Source of the DNA: Candidatus Vagococcus giribetii
GTDB taxonomy: Bacteria > Bacillota > Bacilli > Lactobacillales > Vagococcaceae
Assembly: GCF_017316185.1 (NCBI RefSeq)
Contig: NZ_JAFLVX010000006.1
Location: 1-64,000 of the forward strand
Reading direction: 5' to 3'
Length of the DNA stretch: 64,000 bases
Numbering within the stretch: the first letter of the stretch is position 1; every line of letters begins with the position of its first letter. Positions 26,501-35,390 of the stretch are shown piece after piece. The notes beneath the pieces are model-generated. The model was not told the origin of the DNA, searched no databases, and saw only the letters and a list, made by a program, of their open reading frames with translations. A program made the position numbers and the translations under genes.

Positions 26501-27865
26501 ATGATTTCAAAGATAAACTTATTTTTCCGAGATAACAAACATTCTCATCAGGAACTTTTCTATCTCAGTTGGCCTATTTTTATTGAATTATTTTTAAGGG
26601 TATTTGTCGGTAATATCAATGTTTGGATGATTTCGCAACACTCAGAACCTGCAGTTGCGGCTGTTGGAGCATCTAATCAATTACTAACCTTATCTGTTTT
26701 TGTTTACGGGTTTATTACCGTTGGCGTTCAAATTATTATCGCTCAATTACTTGGTGCAAAGAAAGAAGATGAAGTCCCTGAAGTTATCACAACAGGAATT
26801 ATTGGCTCATTTGTTATTGGTATCTTAATCAGTGCCCTATTTATATTATTCCCTCAGCAATTATTAATGGCTATTAATTTGCCAGATGACATCGTCCATA
26901 TTGGTGTGCGTTACATTCAAATTTACGGTGCTAGTTTATTTGTTTCTTCGATATCAGCTGCTATTGTTGCTGTCCTTAGAAGTCACGGTAAAACAAAAGA
27001 TGCTTTAAAAATTCCGATGATTGCCTTACTCTTAACAGTAGCCGGAAACTATCTTGCGTTATATAGTCCTTTTGGATTACCTAATTTAGGTGTTGCTGGC
27101 TTAGGTATTTCTGCAGCAATTAGTAATGCTATTGCGCTTATTATTGGTTTTGTTATTCTGAATAAAAAAATCGGTTTTAATATTCTTTCGATTTCATTCA
27201 AGCTATTTTCTAAAGACAAACTAAGACAAATTTTAAAACTTGGTTTACCTTCTTCTGGAGAAAACTTATCCTACATGGGCTCTCAAGTCGTAGTTACGAT
27301 GATTGTTGCCTCTCTTGGTGCAAATCTCCTAATCGCAAAATCTTATGTCACAGCCATTACACAGTTTATTTACTTGATTGCCTCTGCCCTTGCGCAAGGA
27401 AATCAAATTTTAATTGGCCGTAGTGTAGGTGCTAGAGATTTTGATAAAGCCTATAAAACTGGTTTACACACCGTGTATTTAAGTGTGGGTATTACATTTA
27501 TTATTTCTTTAATTACTTTTATCTTTATTGAACCAATTATGCATGTCTTTACCTATAATCCAGACATCATTGAAATCGCAAAAGTAGTCTTTTTCGTGGA
27601 TATCTTCCTTGAAATATTCAGAGCGATTAACATGACTATGGTTGGATCCTTAAATGCTTCTGGAGATGTTAAATTCCCTCTTATTTGTAGTTTAATTGTC
27701 TTATGGATTATTAGTTTACCATTCTCTTATTTACTAGCAATTCCTTTAGAACTTGGCCTTTTAGGTGTTTGGTTGGCTTATACCATTGACGAAGCATTAC
27801 GAGGCGTTCTGATGATTAAACGTTGGCGATCCGGTATTTGGCGTTCAAAAATCGATTTACTCTAA
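26501..27865 (+). CDS. MATE-family efflux transporter
   Basis: A 454-residue integral membrane protein with about 12 membrane helices in two homologous halves, as in MatE. Family features include LSWPIFIELFLR at the start of helix 1, the loop GAKKEDEV after helix 2, and GVAGLGISAAISN. MATE proteins export drugs or organic cations against Na+ or H+ gradients; the substrate cannot be read from sequence. It is the only gene between its own promoter and terminator. Not further assignable to NorM or DinF subtype with confidence. Confidence 0.9.
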   Translation: MISKINLFFRDNKHSHQELFYLSWPIFIELFLRVFVGNINVWMISQHSEPAVAAVGASNQLLTLSVFVYGFITVGVQIIIAQLLGAKKEDEVPEVITTGIIGSFVIGILISALFILFPQQLLMAINLPDDIVHIGVRYIQIYGASLFVSSISAAIVAVLRSHGKTKDALKIPMIALLLTVAGNYLALYSPFGLPNLGVAGLGISAAISNAIALIIGFVILNKKIGFNILSISFKLFSKDKLRQILKLGLPSSGENLSYMGSQVVVTMIVASLGANLLIAKSYVTAITQFIYLIASALAQGNQILIGRSVGARDFDKAYKTGLHTVYLSVGITFIISLITFIFIEPIMHVFTYNPDIIEIAKVVFFVDIFLEIFRAINMTMVGSLNASGDVKFPLICSLIVLWIISLPFSYLLAIPLELGLLGVWLAYTIDEALRGVLMIKRWRSGIWRSKIDLL

Positions 27866-27888
27866 CAACTTGTTTAACGCAAGTTGTT
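27864..27888 (+). terminator. terminator overlapping the MATE stop codon
   Basis: Stem AACAACTTG/CAAGTTGTT with a 7-nt loop, followed by Ts. The left arm shares two bases with the TAA stop codon. Confidence 0.85.
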
Positions 27889-27993
27889 TTTTTATTCTTT
27901 AAAATTTGATTAATAATTGTTTTTTTTAGTTATTTTTTATTAATTTAATGGTAGTTTTATAAACGAACGAATATTAATTAAAGGGTGAAGTCC

Positions 27994-29148
27994 ATGTCTA
28001 GATTCAATCGTCAACAGTCAACACCAACCATCAATTATGGTTTATTGCTACCTATTTTCTTAATGCTAGTCCTAAGTATCTGGCTTCAGTATTGGGTAGC
28101 TACTTACGAAGAAGTTTCAGCAGTCAATCAAGCAATCAAACAAGTTATTTTTGTTGTAATCGGTGTCGGCGGCATGGTTATGATAAAATTCATTGATAAA
28201 AAAATCATCTGGAAATTAGTTCCGTGGATATATGTTTTTTCACTGCTTTTAATGGCCTCTCTTTACCTTTTCTATGATGTTACAATGTATAACATCACAG
28301 GGACGAAGAGATGGATTGATATTGCAGGGATTAAGTTTCAACCTTCTGAATTAGCTAAAATTGCTTATATTTTATTTATTTCAAAAGAACTCATTAAATA
28401 TGAGATGAACACTAAAATAAAAACACTTTCCACAGATCTCAATTTACTCTGGAAATTATTACTCTATAGTGTTCCTTTATTCGCTTTAATGTTTATGCAA
28501 AAAGACTTTGGGACCTCCTTAGTCTTCATTTGTGTCCTAGGTGCCCTATTAATCGCCGCTGGCATTGATTGGCGTATCCTAGGGACAATTGGTGCCATTC
28601 TAGCCGTCATTGGCTGTATCCTTATTTTTCTAGTCTTTACAGAAAATGGTAATAATATACTCAAATCCCTACATTTTAAACAATACCAACTTGACCGAAT
28701 ACGTGCATGGCGTGATCCTTATGCTTTTGCTGATTCTATTGCCTATCAACAAGTTCAAGGTTTCATTGCAATGGGATCTGGTGGTTTATTTGGTAAAGGT
28801 TCAACAGGCATTGATATTTATGTCCCTGTCCGAGAGTCAGATATGATTTTCACCTTTATTGGAGAAGCTTATGGATTTGTAGGAGCTTCCTTAGTGATTA
28901 TTCTCTACTTTTATTTATTCTTCCAAATCTTTTATACAGGATTAAAAAGCAATTCAAAATTCAATATCTATATTTGCGTAGGAGTTGTCTTTATGCTTGT
29001 CTTTCAAACATTTGAAAACATTGGAGCAGCTATTGGACTCTTACCTTTAACAGGAATTCCTCTTCCTTTCTTAAGTCAGGGAGGAACCTCTCTGATTGCG
29101 ACTATGATTGCTCTAGGATTAGTTTTTGAAATGAATGTTTATGACTAA
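27994..29148 (+). CDS. rodA: SEDS peptidoglycan glycosyltransferase, RodA type
   Basis: SEDS proteins polymerise lipid II into glycan strands with a class B PBP partner; RodA serves side-wall growth. The 384-residue protein has about ten membrane segments, with GTKRWIDIAGIKFQPSELAK, QKDFGTSLVF and the C-terminal TGIPLPFLSQGGTS, the classic SEDS signatures. Assignment to RodA rather than FtsW rests on overall resemblance and the lack of division genes nearby. The start is the ATG at 27994, 5 bp after AAGGGTGA; an in-frame GTG at 27985 overlaps that site. It converges on malA across a perfect hairpin. Confidence 0.87.
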   Translation: MSRFNRQQSTPTINYGLLLPIFLMLVLSIWLQYWVATYEEVSAVNQAIKQVIFVVIGVGGMVMIKFIDKKIIWKLVPWIYVFSLLLMASLYLFYDVTMYNITGTKRWIDIAGIKFQPSELAKIAYILFISKELIKYEMNTKIKTLSTDLNLLWKLLLYSVPLFALMFMQKDFGTSLVFICVLGALLIAAGIDWRILGTIGAILAVIGCILIFLVFTENGNNILKSLHFKQYQLDRIRAWRDPYAFADSIAYQQVQGFIAMGSGGLFGKGSTGIDIYVPVRESDMIFTFIGEAYGFVGASLVIILYFYLFFQIFYTGLKSNSKFNIYICVGVVFMLVFQTFENIGAAIGLLPLTGIPLPFLSQGGTSLIATMIALGLVFEMNVYD

Positions 29149-29217
29149 CAAAAAATATTAAGAGCCTCTGATATAAGTTTTCTAACTTATATCAGAGGCT
29201 CTTAATATTTTTTGTTA
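29146..29217. terminator. perfect 34-bp bidirectional terminator including both stop codons
   Basis: Arms at 29146-29179 and 29184-29217 are exact complements over 34 bp with a 4-nt TTCT loop. The outer bases of each arm are TAAC/GTTA, so the TAA of rodA and the TAA of malA are the two ends of the palindrome. A/T runs give a terminator in each direction. Confidence 0.95.
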
Positions 29218-30045
29218 GTCGTTGGCTAAACTAATCTTACCTGTTTTAGCAAAGCTGTCATTGAATTTCGTTTTAACAAACAACACTAAGATTTGAAGGG
29301 CGAGTCCTAAAGACTGCACAGTCATAATTAGGGTAATATCGTAATGAATTAACCCAAGGATCATAGCAATTAATGTTGGTAAAAACAGTGCGTTTATCGT
29401 GACGTTTAAGGCCTCTTTATATGTTTTAATAGATGACAAATGACTTCTCTTTGTCAACCAAATAAAGAAAGCTGCTCCAAAAATAAGGAATATTGTACTT
29501 GATAGTACTAGCAAGCTAACTAAAATAGTCACACTTAAAATCCGGTAAGCGGCATTTTGAGCATTCCACTCTTCATTTAACCAACTCTTAAAGTCTTCGT
29601 TTGTTTGCCAATTAGTTGGCGAAAAGCTATCCGTATAGCGTAAGTTAAATGTTAACCCATTTTTATCTTTCATCACTAATTGGTTTTCTTCAAAGTTCAA
29701 ACCAGTTGCCACTTTGTCAAAACTTTCAGATGACGCATTCACATAAATCAAGTCATTAATTTGTTGTGTCTCTTTATTATCTAATGAACTATCAGTTATC
29801 GAAATACTACTTATATTTTTCATGTCCATTTTATCCATTTGAGCAACTAAATCAGGCGTAACTGATTTAAGATTAAATTCTTGTGTCTTATTAGCATTTA
29901 AAGCCACAGGATTTAATAATAGAAAAATAAGAAAAATCGATACGATTAACATTTGCCAATAAGCAAGTGTTCTACGATTTAAAAAGATTTTCTTCGGTGA
30001 AAAACAACTGACAAAATATGATATTGGAAACTGATATTCTTTCAT
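29215..30045 (-). CDS. malA: MalA-like DUF1189 membrane protein of the maltodextrin operon
   Basis: The 276-residue protein has one membrane segment near residues 30-50, an extracytoplasmic domain of about 120 residues (ITDSSLDNKETQQINDLIYV), and three to four segments in the C-terminal third. This layout and the position after malG match the DUF1189 protein called MalA in streptococcal maltodextrin operons. Its biochemical role is not established. It is the last gene of the binding protein-permease operon, 12 bp after malG. Confidence 0.8.
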   Translation of the reverse strand: MKEYQFPISYFVSCFSPKKIFLNRRTLAYWQMLIVSIFLIFLLLNPVALNANKTQEFNLKSVTPDLVAQMDKMDMKNISSISITDSSLDNKETQQINDLIYVNASSESFDKVATGLNFEENQLVMKDKNGLTFNLRYTDSFSPTNWQTNEDFKSWLNEEWNAQNAAYRILSVTILVSLLVLSSTIFLIFGAAFFIWLTKRSHLSSIKTYKEALNVTINALFLPTLIAMILGLIHYDITLIMTVQSLGLALQILVLFVKTKFNDSFAKTGKISLAND

Positions 30046-30057
30046 TAAATAAAACTC

Positions 30058-30906
30058 CTATCCTTTTGTTCCTCCTGCAATTAAACCTGAAACAAAGTTC
30101 TTTTGTAAGAAGAAGAATAAAACTGAGATTGGTAAAGCAATTAAAATAGCACCTGCAGCAAATAATGCTACTTTTTGGTCTTTTGAGTTACTAATAAAGG
30201 TTTGTAGACCAACTGCTACGGTGATGTTTTCTGGAGATCTTAATAAGAATTTGGCTAACATGAAGTCACCAAATGGTCCCATAAATGCCCATAATGCTTG
30301 TACAGCAATCATCGGTTTTACTAATGGTAACACAATTTGAGCGAAAATTCTAAAGTGTCCCGCACCGTCTAATTTAGCCGATTCATCTAAATCGATTGGC
30401 ACAGTATCAAAGTACCCCTTCATTAACCAAGTATTCATTGGAATCCCACCACCGATATAAATCAATGTTAAGAACCAAGGTTGATCCAAGGCATTTAATA
30501 AAAGAGCCATAACGTAAAAGGCTGTTAATGCTGCCATTGTTGGAACCATTTGTACGATTAAGAACAGTTTTAAACTACTATTTCGACCGATAAAACGGTA
30601 ACGACTGTAAGTGTAACCTGCTAAGGTAATAATAGTTACCTGACAAACCATGGTAAAGATAGCGATAATCAATGTATTGACATACCAACTACCATATAAG
30701 GTTTCATTAAATAAGCGACTAAAATTATTAAGTGTCCATTCACTACTTAAATCTAAACTAAAAGCACTAACATTTCCCGCTTTAAAAGCTGTACTTACTG
30801 TAATTAAAATGGGATAAACAACAATAATCGATAACACAATCATGAATAAGTAGGTAAAGAACTGTGTTAAAAACTTACTTCTTTTTACAGAACTATGTGA
30901 TTTCAT
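30058..30906 (-). CDS. malG: maltodextrin ABC transporter permease MalG/MalD
   Basis: The second permease of a type I sugar importer. The 282-residue protein has six membrane segments and the ATPase-docking EAA loop [20 protein letters not shown]. It pairs with the MalF-like protein encoded just upstream. The start is the ATG at 30906, with GGAGGG 8 bp upstream inside the end of malF; only 1 bp separates the genes, so translation is coupled. No MalK/MsmK ATPase is encoded in the locus. Confidence 0.92.
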   Translation of the reverse strand: MKSHSSVKRSKFLTQFFTYLFMIVLSIIVVYPILITVSTAFKAGNVSAFSLDLSSEWTLNNFSRLFNETLYGSWYVNTLIIAIFTMVCQVTIITLAGYTYSRYRFIGRNSSLKLFLIVQMVPTMAALTAFYVMALLLNALDQPWFLTLIYIGGGIPMNTWLMKGYFDTVPIDLDESAKLDGAGHFRIFAQIVLPLVKPMIAVQALWAFMGPFGDFMLAKFLLRSPENITVAVGLQTFISNSKDQKVALFAAGAILIALPISVLFFFLQKNFVSGLIAGGTKG

Positions 30907-30907
30907 A

Positions 30908-32209
30908 TTAGTTGCCCTCCATATCAAATGCATTTGTTTTCTTAAAGACTATTAAGGAGATACCAATCACGATGAATGAAATAATCAAGGTAACAGCTGC
31001 TGCCACAGAATATTGTGGAGCATTTCCTGTTGTTAATTTGTAAATCCATGAAATTAAGATATCCGTAGAACCGGCTCCTCCACCTACACTACCTGGTCCA
31101 CCATTATTAAATAGGTAGATCATAGAGAAGTTATTGAAGTTACCTGTGTATTGAGTAACAAAAATAGGTGCTGCCACAAATAAAATCATTGGCATTGTAA
31201 TTGATTTGAATCGTTGAATAGCATTAGCACCATCAATTTTAGCTGCTTCATATAATTCACCTGGAATTGATTGTAAGATACCAGTTGTCATTACGTAGAT
31301 ATAAGGGAATCCTAACCAACCTTGAATCATAATAATCGCAACTTTTGTCCAGAATGGATCTGTCTTCCAAGCAATCGCACCAATATCAACAAAAGGTAAA
31401 TGATTTAACATAGGAATTACCTGTGTATTGATTGCACCAATACTATCATTAAAGATGTTTGAGAAACTCATGATCGTAATAAAAGCTGGTACTGCCCATG
31501 GAAGTAAGAAAATAACACCAAAAATTCGTTTACCTTTGATGAATGATTGGTTCGCTACAACAGCCGTAAAGACACCTAAAACAATTTGTAGAGTTGAGGC
31601 ACATAGTGTCCAAATAACTGTCCAACTAAATACAGCTCCAAAAGTTGAGCGATATGAACTTAAGAAGAAAATACTAAAGAAGTTTTTTACGCCTACCCAG
31701 TCAATTAAACTTGCTGGTGGAATGTGTTTGAAATCGTAATTAGTAAAGGCCATGAATAAAGTAACTAATACTGGGAAAATAATAGCAATTGTCATAACAA
31801 TATAAGCTGGTAATGTTAATAGATACGGGAAGCCTGAATCTAATACATTATGGATTGTTTCTTTTGCTGTTGTACTTACTTTGTCTCCATTGTTCCATTT
31901 TTTTGCAATTTGTTTTGCATCTCTTAAATTGATTACATAAAAAATGAGGAAAACGACTGTAATAATAATTTGTAAAGTTCCTTCAATTAAAAGAAATAGT
32001 GAATGATCCTCCATTGGAACTGTACCTAATGTAATGAAACCTTCCATTGCAGGTACACCAAAAGTAACAAGTTCTACAAGAAATGCGATAAAAATACCTA
32101 AAAAGATAATTCCCTTGAATTTCTGTTCGTTATAAAATTGTCCTAAACCTGGAATAATTGAAAGAAGGGTCGCTTTTTTGACGTCTTTCTCTTTTCGTTT
32201 GATATCCAT
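30908..32209 (-). CDS. malF: maltodextrin ABC transporter permease MalF/MalC
   Basis: The larger permease, 433 residues with about eight membrane segments. It has an N-terminal extension with the motif [19 protein letters not shown] that is common in Gram-positive MalC proteins, and the EAA loop [20 protein letters not shown] near residue 330. It forms the membrane channel with MalG and receives substrate from the lipoprotein MalX. A hairpin (32237-32264) separates it from malX, which may keep malX mRNA more abundant. Confidence 0.92.
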   Translation of the reverse strand: MDIKRKEKDVKKATLLSIIPGLGQFYNEQKFKGIIFLGIFIAFLVELVTFGVPAMEGFITLGTVPMEDHSLFLLIEGTLQIIITVVFLIFYVINLRDAKQIAKKWNNGDKVSTTAKETIHNVLDSGFPYLLTLPAYIVMTIAIIFPVLVTLFMAFTNYDFKHIPPASLIDWVGVKNFFSIFFLSSYRSTFGAVFSWTVIWTLCASTLQIVLGVFTAVVANQSFIKGKRIFGVIFLLPWAVPAFITIMSFSNIFNDSIGAINTQVIPMLNHLPFVDIGAIAWKTDPFWTKVAIIMIQGWLGFPYIYVMTTGILQSIPGELYEAAKIDGANAIQRFKSITMPMILFVAAPIFVTQYTGNFNNFSMIYLFNNGGPGSVGGGAGSTDILISWIYKLTTGNAPQYSVAAAVTLIISFIVIGISLIVFKKTNAFDMEGN

Positions 32210-32236
32210 TGATATATCTCCTTATCTAAAATAAGA

Positions 32237-32264
32237 CATCGGCAGAGTTTTTTCTCTGCCGATG
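32237..32264 (-). terminator. intra-operon hairpin between malX and malF
   Basis: A perfect 11-bp GC-rich stem CATCGGCAGAG/CTCTGCCGATG with a 6-nt loop. The following tract is only weakly T-rich (TCTTATTTTAG), so it may protect the malX 3' end or terminate partly. Confidence 0.65.
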
Positions 32265-32270
32265 GTACTC

Positions 32271-33530
32271 TTATTCACCGTATTTTTGATCGATGTTTTC
32301 TTTAATCACTTTAACTGCAGCATCTGCAGCTTCTTTAGGTGTTTTCTTACCTGATGCAGCGTCAAACATTAAGTTTTCTCCACCAGCCCAAACTTCAGCC
32401 ATTTCTGGAATGTTTGGCATTGGTTTAGCATTTTCGTATTGAGCAATAACAGCGTTTGTTAATTCGTTGTTTTGTTCAGTAGCAAATTTACGTGAATTGT
32501 TGTTAGCAGGTACTTCTTGAGTCATTTCATAGAATTTATTTTGGTTGTCATCATTTGTTACATAATCAATGAATTTTTGACCCATTTCTTTGTTTTTAGA
32601 GTAGTTACTAATAACCCATGCTTTTCCTCCACCAAATGCTTGGTACTCTTTACCATTTTTTAGTGTAGGGATTTTAGCAACACCGAAGTTTAAACCAGTT
32701 TCTTTGTAGTTAGCAGCAGCCCAAGGTCCATCAATAATTGCTGCAGCTTTACCTTCTGTAAATTGACTTGTTACAAAGTCACCAGCAGCTTTAATATCCA
32801 TCATACCTTTTGGCCAAGTTTTTTGGAACCAATCAGTTGCGTATTGAATTCCTTCAATAGAACCTTCATTGTTTAAACCAACATCTTTAGGGTTTGTTCC
32901 TTCATCACCAAATACGTATCCACCGTAACCTGATAATAAACCATAAGCAAAGTAGAAGTCAGTCCATTTAGCTAAGAAACCAGTGTTTTTTCCTTCTTCT
33001 CCCTTAAATGCAAATCTTTCATCTTTTCCTAGAGCTTCTAAATCATCAAATGTTTTTGGAGCATCTTTAACTAAATCTTTGTTGTAATACATAACTAGAG
33101 TTTCGATAACGGCTGGCGCTCCGTAAAATTTACCATCAACTGTAACTTGTTTTTTGTCAGTTTCATTGTAAATCTTGTCGTCTACTTTTACTTCAGCTAA
33201 ATGTCCTTGTTGTCCTAAAGGTCCTAAGCGGTCATAAGCCGACATCATTACGTCTGGCGCTTTACCAGCTGGTCCATCAAGTGATAAGGCATCTAAATTC
33301 TCAAACATATCTTTTTCGATAATTTTAACAGTTACTCCGTTTTCTTTTTCGAAGTCACCTTTTATTTCTTCAAGATATTTTACATATCCTTTATCTACAG
33401 ATACTTCTAATGTTTTAGAATCTTCTTTGCTTGCTTCTTTTTTATCTTTACCGCCTCCACAAGCTACTAAAGTTAGCATAGCTGTTGTTGCTAGTAAACC
33501 TAAACCAATACGTTTCCATCCTTTTTTCAT
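32271..33530 (-). CDS. malX: maltodextrin-binding lipoprotein
   Basis: The solute receptor of the importer, 419 residues. It has a lipoprotein signal peptide with lipobox LVAC (C24) followed by a Lys/Glu/Asp-rich linker. The mature part is a type 1 extracellular solute-binding protein with IIDGPWAAANYKETGLNFG and QAFGGGKAWVIS, as in MalE/MalX. Maltodextrin specificity is inferred from the adjacent GH13 enzymes and MalA. It is the first gene of the operon and has a strong ribosome site (AGGAGGC). Confidence 0.92.
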   Translation of the reverse strand: MKKGWKRIGLGLLATTAMLTLVACGGGKDKKEASKEDSKTLEVSVDKGYVKYLEEIKGDFEKENGVTVKIIEKDMFENLDALSLDGPAGKAPDVMMSAYDRLGPLGQQGHLAEVKVDDKIYNETDKKQVTVDGKFYGAPAVIETLVMYYNKDLVKDAPKTFDDLEALGKDERFAFKGEEGKNTGFLAKWTDFYFAYGLLSGYGGYVFGDEGTNPKDVGLNNEGSIEGIQYATDWFQKTWPKGMMDIKAAGDFVTSQFTEGKAAAIIDGPWAAANYKETGLNFGVAKIPTLKNGKEYQAFGGGKAWVISNYSKNKEMGQKFIDYVTNDDNQNKFYEMTQEVPANNNSRKFATEQNNELTNAVIAQYENAKPMPNIPEMAEVWAGGENLMFDAASGKKTPKEAADAAVKVIKENIDQKYGE

Positions 33531-33565
33531 TGAAAAAGCCTCCTATGTATTTTCTTTACACTCTT

Positions 33566-33620
33566 AGATTAGTCTGTTTCATCTTGTTTTGCAACCGTTT
33601 TTATGATGTTACCGATAACA
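33566..33620 (-). promoter_or_regulatory. malX promoter with LacI/CcpA-type operators
   Basis: Minus-strand -35 TTGCAA (33589-33594), 17-bp spacer, -10 TAATCT (33566-33571). An operator TGTTACCGATAACA lies at 33607-33620, 12 bp upstream of the -35 box. A weaker cre-like sequence TGCAACCGTTTTTA (33590-33603) overlaps the -35. The upstream site also fits the cre consensus. Confidence 0.7.
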
Positions 33621-33628
33621 CCTTTTGT

Positions 33629-35389
33629 CTATTTAGAGATAATGAAACCATTTTCTTTTATCACATAACCATTTTCTGTTTTTTCAGTGTTTTGACTTAA
33701 TAGAATCTCTGTATCGACTGATATAATTTGGTTTTCTTTACCTTTATTAAAGTATCCTGTAACCTTACCATTTTCTGATTCACGTGTGAAAATAACGTAT
33801 TTTTCATCATTGTTTAATTCTTCAAATGTTAAGCTACCATAAGATAGAATACTTTGTTTTTCTTTTCTTAGCGCAACCAATTGCTTAGTAAATGCTAGGA
33901 ACTCAAGATCTTGATTTTCTTCTTCCCAAACCATACAACGACGGCAATCTGGGTCATTTGCTCCAGTCATACCAATCTCAGTACCATAATAAATACATGG
34001 TGAACCATGTTGCATAAAGGTGAATGCTAAACTCATTTTAGCAATGTCTTTGTTTTCTCCAGAAATGTGTAACAATCTAGCAGTGTCATGTGAGTCTAAA
34101 CAGTTAAACATCACTTGATTCGTTTGATCACGGTATAACATTAATTGCTCATATAACCCACTAGCCATTTTCGTTGAAGAAATCGCATCTTTTACAAAGA
34201 AGTTTGTCACGGTTTCAGTGAAGGCGTAGTTCATAACAGCATGGAATTCATCTCCATTTAACCAACTTTGAGACGAATGCCAAATCTCACCTAAGATATA
34301 GAAATCTTTATCAATCGCTGTTGTTGCTTCGTAGAATCGTTTCCAGAATTGGTGATCCACTTCATTTGCCACGTCTAAACGCCACGCATCAATGTTAAAC
34401 TCTCTCACCCAATAAGTCGCAATATCTAATAAGTAATCTTGAACTTCTTTATTGGCTGTGTTTAATTTAGGCATCATTGGTGTGAAAGCAAATGTGTCAT
34501 AAGACAATGTTTTGGCTCCTTCGACATTTCCATTTTTACCAAGTTCAACTGGGAAGCTATGGATATGGAACCAATCTTTATATTGAGAATCTTCACCATT
34601 TTTTACGACGTCTTGGAATTGTGGTGAGTAGTACCCCATATGATTGAATACCGCATCTAACATAATTTTGATACCACGTTTATGAGCTTCATCAACTAAT
34701 TTTTTGAATGTTTCTTTATCGCCAAAATCAGGATCAATCTCAAAATAATCAATAGTGTCATACTTGTGATTTGATGATGCTTTGAAGATTGGACAGAAGT
34801 ATAAACCATTAATCCCAAGATCTTCTAAGTAATCTAAGTGATCAATAACCCCTTGTAAGTCTCCACCGAAGAAGTCTTCACGATCAGGATGTTTACTTCC
34901 CCATGGTAATGTTCCTTCTGGGTCATTTGAAACATCTCCATTAGCAAAGCGTTCAGGGAAAATTTGATACCACACAGTTTCTTTTACCCATTCAGGTGAT
35001 TTGAAACGATCAATTTCTTGGAAGAATGGCATTCTAAAATAATTTTCAGCTTTTTCAATAACCGTTTCAGACATATCAAAAATGCCTCTATCTCCGTAAA
35101 AAACTTCTTCTTGATCTGCGCCAACTACATGAAACGCGTATTGAATACGTCTAAATTCTGCACCAAAAGCAATTTGCCAGTAATCGTAATCTTCAGTTGT
35201 TGCGATTTTTTTCATTGGTTCAGATTCTTTAAACCACTCGTCTTGGTGGATTAGGTAAGGATCGCCTTTAATGACATCAACGCTAAGAACATCATCTTTC
35301 TTAGTTCTTAAGCGAACGTGCATCACGTCTTTCTCAAATAAATAAGCGTACTCGCTATCTGGTCTATGTAATAATGCGGCTCTTTCCAT
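33629..35389 (-). CDS. GH13 neopullulanase/cyclomaltodextrinase-type glycosidase
   Basis: A 586-residue cytoplasmic GH13 enzyme with an N-terminal CBM34-like domain (about 1-120), the arrangement of the neopullulanase, cyclomaltodextrinase and maltogenic amylase group. Catalytic residues are visible: nucleophile D339 in DAWRLDVANEV, acid/base E368 in ILGEIWH and D435 in LDSHDT. No signal peptide, so it acts on imported maltodextrins. The start is the ATG at 35389, 1 bp after the stop of the upstream glucosidase. Linear or cyclic substrate preference cannot be told. Confidence 0.9.
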   Translation of the reverse strand: MERAALLHRPDSEYAYLFEKDVMHVRLRTKKDDVLSVDVIKGDPYLIHQDEWFKESEPMKKIATTEDYDYWQIAFGAEFRRIQYAFHVVGADQEEVFYGDRGIFDMSETVIEKAENYFRMPFFQEIDRFKSPEWVKETVWYQIFPERFANGDVSNDPEGTLPWGSKHPDREDFFGGDLQGVIDHLDYLEDLGINGLYFCPIFKASSNHKYDTIDYFEIDPDFGDKETFKKLVDEAHKRGIKIMLDAVFNHMGYYSPQFQDVVKNGEDSQYKDWFHIHSFPVELGKNGNVEGAKTLSYDTFAFTPMMPKLNTANKEVQDYLLDIATYWVREFNIDAWRLDVANEVDHQFWKRFYEATTAIDKDFYILGEIWHSSQSWLNGDEFHAVMNYAFTETVTNFFVKDAISSTKMASGLYEQLMLYRDQTNQVMFNCLDSHDTARLLHISGENKDIAKMSLAFTFMQHGSPCIYYGTEIGMTGANDPDCRRCMVWEEENQDLEFLAFTKQLVALRKEKQSILSYGSLTFEELNNDEKYVIFTRESENGKVTGYFNKGKENQIISVDTEILLSQNTEKTENGYVIKENGFIISK

Positions 35390-35390
35390 T

